From Acrasis kona (taxonomy: Eukaryota; Heterolobosea; Eutetramitea; Acrasida; Acrasidae): a stretch of DNA of 64,000 nucleotides. Below are positions 54,901-64,000 of this stretch, piece by piece. The stretch's first letter is position 1. Every line of letters begins with the position of its first letter. A program made the position numbers and the translations under genes. The DNA lies in the NCBI GenBank assembly GCA_026419775.2, contig JAOPGA020000365.1, positions 29,392 to 93,391 of the forward strand. Direction: 5' to 3'. A model generated the notes under the pieces. It had not been told where the DNA came from, did no database searches, and saw only the letters and a list, made by a program, of their open reading frames with translations.

Positions 54901-57900
54901 CTGTAGCACTTGAGATGTTAAAGAGCGAATCTAATATGACTCTTCAATTGAACATGGGCGAAGGCAAAACATCAGTTATCGTTCCATTGTTGGCATCTAC
55001 GATAGCTGATGGCAAAACATTAGCTCGTATCGTAGTCCTAAAACCGCTGTTAAAAGTCAACTTTGAGTCGTTACAACAAAAACTCGGAGGAATATTGCAA
55101 CGTAGAATCTATTTGGTACCTTTCCAAAGAGATTTCGAATTCGATCAATCTGATTTGAATCAAATGCAAGCAACATTTGAAGAATGTTGCACTCGTAGAG
55201 GTGTCATTATGACTCTACAAGAGTATATGTTATCCTTTCAATTGATGGTACTCGACAGAGCGGAGCTACCATACTCTCATACTCTGTTATCCATACAAAA
55301 GTACTTGGATCACACCACTAGAGATATTCTCGATGAATCCGATGAAATTCTTCATTACAAATATCAATTAGTATATACGGTTGGTGGTCAAAATGTAATC
55401 CATGGTGACGAACTACGTTGGATCGTCATCCAACAAGTTCTCCAAATCATAAAAAACAAAGCGAATGAATTTGCAACAAAATTTCCAAATGAGGTTGACT
55501 ACATTGAGTCCAAACATGGATTCGATTATCCACAGATAAGAATTGTAGATCAAGAACCAGGTAAGGCCTATCAATGGTTATGTGAGATGATTATGAATGA
55601 GATTATAAAAGGCGACAGTTCGACCCATAACATTAAATTACCAGAAGTACATTCTAGTTCTCATTCTACAGTGATAAACTTTGTTGTAAAAGAAGATGTC
55701 TATCAACAAACATTTGGCCAGGTGGAAGAAATGATGGGTGGAAGAGATACCTATGGATATCTGACTCTACTCATCATTAGAGGTTTATTGGGTTGTAAAA
55801 TCTTGTTTCATTGTATGAGTAAGAGATGGAGGGTTAATTATGGAGTTAATCCTAAAGCAAACCGACGAATGGCAGTTCCCTTCAGAGCTAAAGATCTTGC
55901 TTCCGATCGAACAGAGTTTGGACACGCTGATGTGGCCATTTTGTTCACTCTGTTGAGTTATTACTACTCTGGAATTTCATATCAACAAATCGAAGAGTGC
56001 TTTAAAATTCTAGATGGTTCTTATAATAGAGACCAGGAGTACATTCGATGGATGTCATCTTCCAATAAGACTGTGCCATCGTCCATAAGTTCCTTCGATA
56101 GCATCAATCCACTTGATCATGACCAACGTAACTTAGTGATAGAGTACATGTCAAAGAATACTGCGGTAATTAATTATTGGTTATCGCATGCAGTGTTTAG
56201 AAAAGAATCTAAACAGTTCGAAAAGAAGATTGTAACCTCTGGATGGGACTTGGCTAAAACCAAAGAAACACCTTCTCGATCCACGATTGGATTCAGCGGA
56301 ACAAATGACACTCAACTGTTATTACCCACATCCATTCAACAACGCGATTTGAAAGAGTTGAAATCAACCAATGCAATGGTGATTCATTACTTGCTTGGAC
56401 ACAATGGTTATGAATCATTGCAGACAAACACATCTGCTCTCACTCTATTACAAACCATTTCCGAATCTAGCATCAGAATTCTACTGGATGTAGGAGCGCT
56501 GATGCTAGAGTTAAATAATCAGTCGGTGGCCACCAATTGGTTGTTTATATCTCCGCCAGAGATCCAAGCTGCTGTCTATTTCGATGAACAAGATCAATTA
56601 GTGGTTCAAAGTCGCTCAGGATTGATTGAAAACCCCTTAAGTTCCCACCTAATGCGACAGCAGCAGTTACTTTGGGCAAAGGAATTACCAAGGATAAATT
56701 TGTACAGGCGTGTATGAGAATGAGATTATTGGGACATGGTCAAAATGTACAATTTTATGCCAGTAACGAGGTTCATATCCAAATAACAAATATGGTCGGT
56801 GGTTCGATTCCAATAGAATCCTCCACAAAAGCGGTCATCAAATGGGTCAATTCCAACACCATCAAAGCAACGCAAGATGGATTTGTTCAATTTGCACTTC
56901 AAGGAATTGGTTATCAAAAGAGAAAAGATATTTGGAATCACATTATCACCTTGAAGACATCAGCCCACATCTCATCACTGTGCAATCTATACACTGAACC
57001 CAGCGCACCTGATCTATACACGCTGTATGGATGTGAGAGACATAGCGACACGGTGCCTAATATCATCAATAATCAATTAAATGCCATACACAAGAATGTC
57101 ATTGACAAATCAGAGTTTATAAAAATGTGTAGACCTGTCACTAATCATTGTAAACGATATGTTTCTAAACAAGAAGGATATGCTCAGATACTCAACGAAG
57201 AACAAGAAAGAGAGTTGGAAGCAGAAACTGAAAATGAGAAACAAATCGTGAGACCAGAGGTTGAGAAACCTCACAAACATGAAGTTGATCAGAGACTGAT
57301 TCTATTACTATTTTCAAAAAGACTTAGTACCTTTGATCCAATATCCGTCGACATTAAAAACACAAGTTTCAAAAAATACTTTGAACAAGATGGTTGGAGT
57401 CATAAAATAACATGTAGTAGAGATTTCCAAAGGGTAGTGGAGAAGAACACAGGAAAGAGCACAGATTACCTAAGGCCCATAAAATACCTTATTACAATCA
57501 ACCAAAAGGAATTTAACAAATTGATATTGATAAGTGATTATGAGGCCAATGAACTTCTACCCTACTTTACACATGCTCAGATTCGTTTACAAATGTATTG
57601 TCCTCGATTAAGACCTGATCAGAGAATTTTGATTGATATGCCAGAGTTACAACTACCTCTGGTAGAATCTTCACAGAATTCTTCACAGGAAACCACCAAA
57701 CCAAATAGTCACATACCACCTAACATATTGGCTCAATTATTAATGTTGTCTGGAAATCAGTACTTTGCCGACAACGATGAAGAGGAGAAGGCAAAGGTTT
57801 GCGACTTTTTAGGATTTTGTTTACGACCATGGACAGAGGAGCAACAAAAGGCATTTGATGAGAATAAAATCCTCTCGACCGGTTTTATACCTCATGAGCA

Positions 57901-58408
57901 TCGAGTTGAACTTGGATCCAGATGTAATTTCAAATGCGACCCTACTCCGTTCTTCCAAGAGTATATTTTAGCTCGCACTAGATCTCAAAGCTTTTCTGGT
58001 TCCCATGTCGGTAATATTTTCATTAACGCTACAAGACGTGATGACAAAAAGAATCATCCCGACGATTTATATAAAAGACAGATTGAGGAGCTAAATGAAA
58101 TCATCAGAAAGTCGCAGAATGAAAAAGTTATATCAGAGTATTCGAACGATATTTCCATTAAAGTCAAGGTAGAAGGAGAGGAGGGTGTTTTTGAGTATTA
58201 CGTAAACGATGATGATAGGTCATCGCTTGAGGCATTCCAATCGACCATCGAGAATTATCTTATTGACGATGAATTGATAAATAAAGACCAAAAGATCAAA
58301 AAGATTCTAATGAATGGTGAGAACAGAGTATTGAAAAGCACACTTGAAAGAATGAAGACGGGCGATACCTTTACAATATACATAAAAGAAGCTGATGACC
58401 TAAACTAA
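48937..58408 (+). CDS. Giant DUF6606/DUF3638/DUF3645 P-loop protein, frameshifted
   Basis: Exon 1 48937-49425, a 41-nt intron, then an open frame from 49467. The N-terminal ~500 residues match DUF6606 (YYETIFAPRG; ECPGAAVEV). A cysteine cluster and long helical region follow. DUF3638 has the P-loop LQLNMGEGKTSVIVPLL (near 54955), then VLKPLLKVNFESLQQKLGG, and the DESDEILHYKYQLVYTVG segment. DUF3645 follows up to SRSGLIENP (~56635), where the frame changes; a second frame gives LKFPPNATAAVTLGKGITKD, QACMRMRLLGHGQ, an ERELEAETENEKQI stretch and a ubiquitin-like C-terminus. No intron can explain the shift, and a conserved segment expected between the two frames is missing. Fungal relatives (~3000 residues) are annotated as ubiquitin-related or helicase-like proteins of unknown function. 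Total is about 3140 residues. Confidence 0.85.
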
Positions 58409-58502
58409 TAAACTGGTATTTATTTAATATTGTATATAGTATTATGAACAAGAGTATTTTGATTTATTAACTTGAGTGTTGTTATAATTGTCGTTATTAA
58501 TG

Positions 58503-58536
58503 CTTGTTGAGGCGTTTGTTGAACCGCCTCAACAAG
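58503..58536. other. Perfect 12-bp stem-loop
   Basis: Arms CTTGTTGAGGCG (58503-58514) and CGCCTCAACAAG (58525-58536) are perfect reverse complements around a 10-nt loop. It sits in the 239-bp gap between the giant P-loop gene and the P450. It might be a 3'-end or mRNA structural element, or a transposon footprint; no gene overlaps. Confidence 0.8.
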
Positions 58537-58647
58537 TTTAGCTATACTGTCAACAATTAATACAAATAAGGAAAATAAGGGCTTTCAGTGAAATATTGAC
58601 ATCGTTAAAGCACCTGTTCGCATTTAATTTTTAAAAACAAATCAGTT

Positions 58648-60187
58648 ATGATTGTCTTGATCACTGCGTTGCTATCCCTTCCTCTGATCTTGTATATTTC
58701 TTCGACTTTAATAAACCATAATGTCAGAAGCAAGTTCAAGAGAGTGGACAACAAAGCGAAGCATGATACGTTAGAAACAGTGGGAATACTTACCGCATTT
58801 CTCAATATGTTGAAGCAGTTTTTTGCAGACATAAGATTTATGGCCTTTTGTGAGTTCGAATTATATCAGAAGCATGGAAAAGACGACGGTATCTTCGTTT
58901 CATATCTTAGTTTTATTGAAAACGTTGTCGTTATAAACCCAGAGGCAATAAAAACAATCATGCTGCATTCAATAACTTATCCAAAGTATCCTCTGCTTCT
59001 CTCAAGTGCGTTTGGAGACTATGCTTCAAGTTTTTTTGGAAGCAACCTTGCTGTGATCGATGGTGTTGAATGGAGGAAGCAAAGACACGTTATCAATCCG
59101 GCTTTCTATAATCTTGCCAAATTCTACCCTGCTTTTGAGGAACATGTGGACAAATTTATAAAAAATGTAGAGCATCAAAAAGGACCGGTTAATGTTCCAA
59201 AAAATTTGGCCAATATGACCGTAGATATTTTGGGCAAAACAGTGCTTGGACAAGACTTCGGAGCACAAGATGACAAACTCAACGCAATTATAGACAGCTA
59301 TTATTTCATGATGGGTAATGCATTTAGACCGCTGTACACGGTGCTACCCTTCTTAACCAAACTCCCAACTAAATTCAACAAAGACTTTAATCAACACCTT
59401 AATAGTTTTGATGATTTTATTTACGATTTAATCCAAAAAGCACACGACAAGTACAAGAATGGTGTTGATGAACAAGAAACCCTGTTGGACTTGATGGTCA
59501 AAACTCAACATGAAGATTCTGAAAGTAAACTTGACGACAAGGTACTAAGGGACAACACTGTACTCTTTTTCGTAGCAGGTCATGAGGTGAGTGAAACATT
59601 TATACTATTATTGTTAATCGAAACAGACTACGGCAGTGACCCTTGCTTTCCAGTTATACAGACTCGGGTTGCACTCAGAAGTACAACAAAAACTGTACGA
59701 AGAAATAATTGATGTTGTGAATGGAGACATTGAGAATCTATCTCTGGATTTGTTACAAGAAATGGATTATATGGATGCATTCATTAAGGAGTCGATGAGG
59801 TTACATCCACCCGCCCAGCTTCCAGGGAGAATCACCGCACAGGATGTCACTTTATGCGGATATCGTATTCCAAAAGGTACAATGGTCACACCTAGCATTT
59901 ATGGCGTTCATCATTCTGACGTGTATTATGGACAGGATGTGAAACAATTTAGACCTGAAAGATGGTTAGGAGAGGAGGCAAAGAAAATCCATCGTTTTGC
60001 TCACATACCTTTTAGCGCAGGTCCAAGAGTCTGCCTTGGGAATAATTTCAGTTTGATTGAACAAAAGTTGTTCCTTTCAAAGTTTTTGCACAAGTTTATT
60101 GTAAAGCTTCAACCAGACCAGATCAACTTGGAAAGAGCACTCGATGTTAATAAGGACTTTGCTATCAATGTCTCGACAAGACAATAA
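58648..60187 (+). CDS. Cytochrome P450
   Basis: Exons 58648-59586 and 59627-60187 (40-nt intron, phase 0) give 499 residues. The intron splits the I-helix motif: FFVAGHE joins TTAVTLAF to give AGHETT. Also seen are an N-terminal membrane anchor (MIVLITALLSLPLILYISSTL), the K-helix ExxR in IKESMRLHP, the PERW motif (RPERWLG) and the haem-binding FSAGPRVCLGNNF with Cys about 449. This is a microsomal monooxygenase needing a reductase partner; by C-helix WRKQR and overall layout it falls with CYP3/CYP4/CYP46-like clans. Substrate (sterol, fatty acid or xenobiotic) cannot be read. Confidence 0.95.
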
Positions 60188-60362
60188 CCATTATTAATAA
60201 ATCTTTATTCATTTTGTAATATCAACGATTCGGTCAACTACATTGAATTTGACAATTGAATGGCAGAACGATTTTGCAATACTCAAATTCAGACACGCAC
60301 TGATCATATGATCTCATAAAAGGCAATTTGTGTGAAGAATTCTCAATACAAACTAATTTGAA

Positions 60363-61345
60363 ATGAACTCATCAGTGATCCTGTGCATTATTGCTGTATT
60401 AACGGTGGTCATGTCACAAAAAACACTTGTGGTGATGGATATTTACTCTGGAATGCCCAATCCAAGATGGCATTTAGAAGGAGAAGAGCGTGAAAGTTTC
60501 CTAAAAATTGGTAAGTACTACTTTTCGGCACTAATGTTAGTAACACTTGCTTAGCGTTTTATATGTATAAAGATGATCAATATTCATGCATGCAGTCATC
60601 ACATGGCCTTGGTTACAAAGGATTTAGAGTTTTCGACTCGGAACTAACTCAGTGCTTGTACGTTCAGAACGCCCAAGAGGTCGAGTTGTTCCTTCTCAAA
60701 AAGTACGATAGTTTGATGGCTGAAAACAATCATGATTCTGCTCATGCTCCCTTGATGGATCACATCAAAGACATTATTGCTAACCGCAAAAATCACGTGG
60801 AACCATTTTTAGCCAATCAATCGAACTCAAATGAATTAAAAAATGAATTGAGGGGTCCGGACAATGTAACAGCATACACACCTGATAAATGGAACGATGA
60901 ACGGGTGATCACACAAAATAATTGTTATAACTATGCTACCGATGTTATGACATGGTCTCTTGCACATCCAGGAAGAGGATCTGGTCAGATGGGCGCTCCT
61001 TTAGACTGTGATACTGCTTGGCATCATTCTATAGCAGATGGGCTGCAACCATTGGATGATAAGTTGACGTGTCCAAAGGGCCAACCGGAATTAGGACACT
61101 ATACTGCTTTGTTTGTTATAAATTCAAGGGATTTTCACGTAAGTTGCTGTTCATTGGCACTAATGTATGGTTAGTTTTACAGAAAGGATTTAGAAGGTAC
61201 ATGGTCACATAAGCGAGGGATGATGCCAGTTACTGACTTGGATAACAGCAAGAAGAAAATAGAATGTCCACATCTATCTGACACTGGATTGTATAAACTT
61301 TGTGGGTACTTGATCGCTGTACCTTCAAAATTAAAAATAACCTAA
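60363..61345 (+). CDS. Secreted protein with cysteine-peptidase-like layout
   Basis: Exons 60363-60510, 60555-61138 and 61175-61345 (introns 44 and 36 nt) give 300 residues. A signal peptide (MNSSVILCIIAVLTVVMSQ) is followed by the D-I-Y-S-G-M-P-N-P-R-W motif and GYKGFRVFD, both seen in a poorly characterised family of bacterial and amoebal secreted proteins. The C-terminal half has NNCYNYATDVMT, then DFHFYRKDLEGTWSHKRGMMPVTDLDNS and LCGYLIAV. The order Cys, His (in DFH), then Asp recalls NlpC/P60-type cysteine peptidases, but this is inference. Several cysteines support a secreted fold. It could act on bacterial prey or in the extracellular matrix. Confidence 0.75.
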
Positions 61346-61414
61346 ATAAATTTTAAATTGTTTGGCACATCTATCATATCTGTACGATTTTCGTTTGAGA
61401 CAATGGACACTTAA

Positions 61415-61540
61415 TTAGCCAAATCAAGCTCCCGCCAATTCTGATTTGGCAGTCAATGAGTCGAATGACTCATGTTTTGGCATCCCAATAAGGAACAAAC
61501 AAAAACATGACTACACAAGACTTTTTATTGAATCTGTGTA
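61415..61540. repeat. Nested short inverted repeats
   Basis: Three palindromic pairs lie close together: GCCAAATC with GATTTGGC (about 61418-61451), ATGAGTC with GACTCAT (about 61457-61474), and CATGTTTT with AAAACATG (about 61472-61509). A TTAA tetranucleotide is at 61411-61414. Subterminal palindromes next to TTAA fit the end of a piggyBac-like element. Confidence 0.5.
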
Positions 61541-61735
61541 TTCACAATGCTTGAAGGAATCAAAGCACGCCCTACACATACATTTTCCACACTTATCACA
61601 ACCAAAACAGCTTCTTGCTCGTACAATTATTTCAACTGGAACTCCTTGTTTCTTTTGCAACCAGTAGCATACTACACAGTTTCCCCTTCCTCCTCTTTTC
61701 TCTTTCTTGTTGGCCCTGCTGGATTTGATGTTGAT
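61523..61735 (-). pseudogene. Relic of a piggyBac-type transposase C-terminal zinc domain
   Basis: On the minus strand an open stretch of about 65 codons reads with the spacing CVVC, about 18 residues, then C..C..C.C..CF..F..C (key piece CFGCDKCGKCMCRACF). This matches the cysteine-rich domain at the end of piggyBac (DDE_Tnp_1_7) transposases. There is no upstream transposase core in any frame here, and the adjoining frame (to 61841) is shifted, so it is a fragment. Assignment rests on cysteine spacing only. Confidence 0.45.
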
Positions 61736-62237
61736 TATTGTGCTGGGGTTGGTGCATGGTGTTCACCATTGAACATAACGGGATGTTTATATTGTATATA
61801 CGTGTTGGCCAATGCTTGCTGTGAATTTGCGTCACTCTCAAAGTGATCTTGTTTGCAGAGCTGATAACAGGATTATTTAAAGATCGGGAGGATTAAAAAT
61901 AAAAGGAAGGGGTTACAATGCCCTTGTCTCAAAATCTAGGGAGGGCGAAAGTGAAACAGACATGAGACCATTTGCCTAAATTTTAGGCGAAGGTAGCAAG
62001 GCTAGGCCGATAGGATTTCCATCTCATTTCGTTCGAATATTCTAAACATAAAACGAAATTATATATTGGGAACAATCCTAATTTATTCAAAATTTAGGTT
62101 AGGCACGGTTTTCTGGGCCTTTGGGTTTGAAGGTTGGTCCAGATCCGATTACCCTACGCTAAAACTCTTGCCCCTAAATCTTTAACCCTACCCCAATATA
62201 TGTACTTTTTTGTGACCATATTTGTGTCCTGGTTGAA

Positions 62238-62244
62238 TTTGGTT
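62238..62244 (+). repeat. Target-site duplication, left copy
   Basis: TTTGGTT directly before the left inverted repeat; repeated at 62721-62727 after the right one. Confidence 0.75.
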
Positions 62245-62720
62245 CGGCCTGTCCCCAAAACGTTTTTGGAGTTTAGCCGGTAGCCACCTGGCTTGTTAAA
62301 GAATCGTTTACCATAACAAGCTTCTTGTTTAGGATATGTCATCCAAAACAAATCAACTAATTTTAAATGTAGAGTGTTTTTAATTGTTACTCATCACTGA
62401 TCATCATGATAATGGTGACAATGATACTGGTATTGACGAATAAATACTGCAAGAGGCTATTAACTATCAATACAAGTTCAGTTCTGTGAGGTATAATGAA
62501 AATTAAATAAAAAGTTTGAAAAGATGATTATAATCAAGTTTGCTACTCACCTTTACTATTAGTAGATCATATAGGTTTATCGGTCGCAATAGAAGTGAAG
62601 AAAAGTTTTTAGTGTTAATTTGATGTCAATCCAAAATAAGACATATAATCCGCCTAACAACCTAAAATATTAACCAACCCCCTTCAAGAAATTATAAAAA
62701 TAAATTTTGGGGACAGGCCG
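62245..62720. mobile_element. 476-bp MITE-like element with 16-bp terminal inverted repeats
   Basis: The left end CGGCCTGTCCCCAAAA (62245-62260) and right end TTTTGGGGACAGGCCG (62705-62720) are exact reverse complements. Each is flanked on the outside by TTTGGTT (62238-62244 and 62721-62727), a 7-bp target duplication. The interior is AT-rich and non-coding, as expected for a non-autonomous DNA transposon; the 65-codon minus-strand frame overlapping its left part has no recognisable content. The superfamily is unclear because 7-bp duplications are uncommon (P-like elements give 7-8 bp). Confidence 0.75.
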
Positions 62721-62783
62721 TTTGGTTTAACCTTTTTTGTGCGCCAAAATAGAATTTGTAGATTATTCGACGGATGAAAAGAA

Positions 62784-64000
62784 ATGAAGAGGGTGGTCAC
62801 ACTTCTGTTTATTGCAGTTTTTATTGAATGTCAGATGTGGCAAATATATACATTCGGGGACAATGGGTAAGTCGAATCAACAACTACCAATTTATCGATT
62901 AACAATCACAAAGGCATGGACAGTTGGGAAGTAATGTAGTTACTGGTAGTAGTGTTCCAGTTGCAGTAACAACGAGTGGAGTACTGAACGGAAAAAGTGT
63001 TGTTGGCGTTTCTTGTGGGAAATTTCATACTGGGGTTATAACAAGTGATGGAGGAGCTTATACATTTGGAAACAATTGGTAACTTACTAATAGGTTGAAG
63101 ACTAACAATCACAAAGGTATGGACAGTTGGGAGACAATTCAACTAGCGGTAGTAATGTTCCAGTTGCAGTAGCAACGAGTGGAGTACTGAATGGAAAAAG
63201 TGTTGTTGGAGTTGCTTGTGGAAGTTTCCATACTGCAGTTATAACAAGTGATGGAGGTGTTTATACATTTGGATACAATTTGTAACTATACTTAACAACT
63301 ATTAATTTAAAGACTAACTAACAATCACAAAGGAATGGACAGTTGGGAGACAATTCAACTAGCGGTAGTAATGTTCCAGTTGCAGTAACAACGAGTGGAG
63401 TACTGAATGGAAAAAGAGTTATTGGGGTTTCTTGTGGATATGAGCATACTGCAGTTATAACAAGTGATGGAGGTGTTTATACATTTGGATTCAATGGGTA
63501 ACTATACTTAACAACTACTAATTTAAAGACTAACAATCATAAAGGTTTGGACAGTTGGGAGACAGCTCAACTAGTGATAGTAGTGTTCCAGTTGCAGTAA
63601 CAACGAGTGGAGTACTAAATGGAAAAAGTGTTGTTGGAGTTGCTTGTGGAGAACTGTATACTGCAGTTATAACAAGTGATGGAGGTGTTTATACATTCGG
63701 CGAAAATATGTAACTATACTTAACAACTACTATTTTAAAGACTAACAATCACAAAGGGGTGGTCAGTTGGGAAATAATCTGAGAACTGGTAGTAGTGTTC
63801 CAGTTGCAGTAACAACGAGTGGAGTACTGAATGGAGAAAGTGTTGTTGGAGTTGCTTGTGGAAGTTTCCATACTGCAGTTATAACAAGTGATGGAGGTGT
63901 TTATACATTTGGATACAATTGGTAACTATACTTAACAACTACTAATTTAAAGACTAACAATCACAAAGGGATGGACAGTTGGGAGACAACTCAACTAGCG
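62784..64000 (+). CDS. Secreted RCC1-repeat protein, modular exons, 3' end outside window
   Basis: The first exon 62784-62866 encodes a signal peptide (MKRVVTLLFIAVFIECQM) and the start of repeat 1. Then come exons 62914-63078, 63117-63281, 63333-63497, 63545-63709 and 63757-63921, each exactly 165 nt (55 codons), and the beginning of another at 63969. All introns (38-51 nt) are in phase 2 at the same place, after FG.N. Each exon carries one RCC1 blade: GQLG, SVPVAV.TSGVLNG, VVGV.CG.FHTAVITSDGGVYTFG. Intron sequences are also nearly identical between copies, so the unit that was duplicated was intron plus exon. RCC1 blades form a propeller; with a signal peptide this is not the nuclear Ran exchange factor but a secreted or lysosomal protein of unknown ligand. 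The gene continues past base 64000. Confidence 0.9.
62867..63968 (+). repeat. Tandem intron-exon modules of about 212 bp
   Basis: Five complete modules with starts at 62914, 63117, 63333, 63545 and 63757. The 3' intron segment (AACTACTAATTTAAAGACTA and the ending AACAATCACAAAG) is shared by most copies. Exon copies differ by a handful of bases, for example near CAACTAGCGGTAGTAATGTT versus CAACTAGTGATAGTAGTGTT. Confidence 0.85.

Noticed and set aside
61547-61846. 99-codon plus-strand open frame
   Set aside because: It is antisense to the cysteine-rich transposase-like frame and has no recognisable content.
62154-62351. 65-codon minus-strand open frame at the left of the MITE
   Set aside because: It spans the element boundary, has no homology and sits in non-coding transposon DNA.
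1-64000. tRNA or rRNA genes
   Set aside because: No cloverleaf with a B-box-like GGTTCGA and paired acceptor, and no rRNA-like sequence, was found on reading; a tRNAscan run would be decisive.

Overview
The window is nuclear DNA of a gene-dense, unicellular eukaryote. Nearly every spliced gene has GT-AG introns of only about 37-51 nt. Convergent genes end 9-14 bp apart, and divergent starts lie as little as 32 bp apart. The gene set (class III PI3-kinase Vps34, mammalian-type adenylyl cyclase, DOCK and RasGEF modules, a soluble multi-HAMP hybrid histidine kinase, an RWP-RK protein, the HAP2 gamete fusogen, RCC1 repeats) suggests an amoeboid protist. A heterolobosean (Naegleria/Acrasis-like) is my best guess, but that is inference from gene content and intron style. 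No organelle or prokaryotic signature is present. Exon joins were derived by hand from reading frame, GT-AG sites and family conservation.

Layout. 1-3427: 3' end of Vps34, a single-pass membrane protein, a SAP-domain protein, and RNA polymerase I/III subunit AC40 with an apparent 1-nt frameshift. 3437-10130: a 2163-residue six-exon protein with a DOCK (zizimin-like) N-terminus, DHR-1/C2 domain and armadillo-like middle, but a RasGEF module where the Rac/Cdc42-activating DHR-2 should be. 10322-15820: small unknown proteins, a longin SNARE, aspartate aminotransferase, an RWP-RK protein and signal peptidase SEC11. 15834-21503: an ER DNAJC3/P58IPK-like co-chaperone, a mitochondrial-looking protein, CCT beta and a DUF1295 membrane enzyme. 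21543-30098: a 2851-residue hybrid histidine kinase with about 23 tandem 92-residue HAMP units. 30813-33859: a two-domain transmembrane adenylyl cyclase. 34293-36486: a membrane metallophosphoesterase and a START protein.

36633-39838 holds a PaiB-like FMN protein interrupted near its 3' end by a complete, very young, gag-only LTR retrotransposon (172-bp LTRs identical by eye, 5-bp target duplication). 39913-46517: a 2-hydroxyacid dehydrogenase, HAP2/GCS1, a nuclear acidic protein, an RtcB RNA ligase with an extra N-terminal beta-grasp-like domain, and an unknown protein. 46560-48930 is a degenerate, repeat-bearing stretch. 48937-58408: a giant DUF6606/DUF3638/DUF3645 P-loop protein that has lost a conserved segment together with a frameshift. 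58648-61345: a cytochrome P450 and a secreted cysteine-peptidase-like protein. 61346-62783: transposon debris, including a piggyBac-like zinc-ribbon relic and a 476-bp TIR element with 7-bp target duplications. 62784-64000: start of a secreted RCC1-repeat gene built from identical 165-nt exons.

Functional themes are signalling (PI3P, Ras, cAMP, His-Asp phosphorelay), secretory-pathway biogenesis (SEC11 and DNAJC3 converge 13 bp apart), basal machinery (AC40, CCT2, RtcB) and sexual fusion (HAP2).
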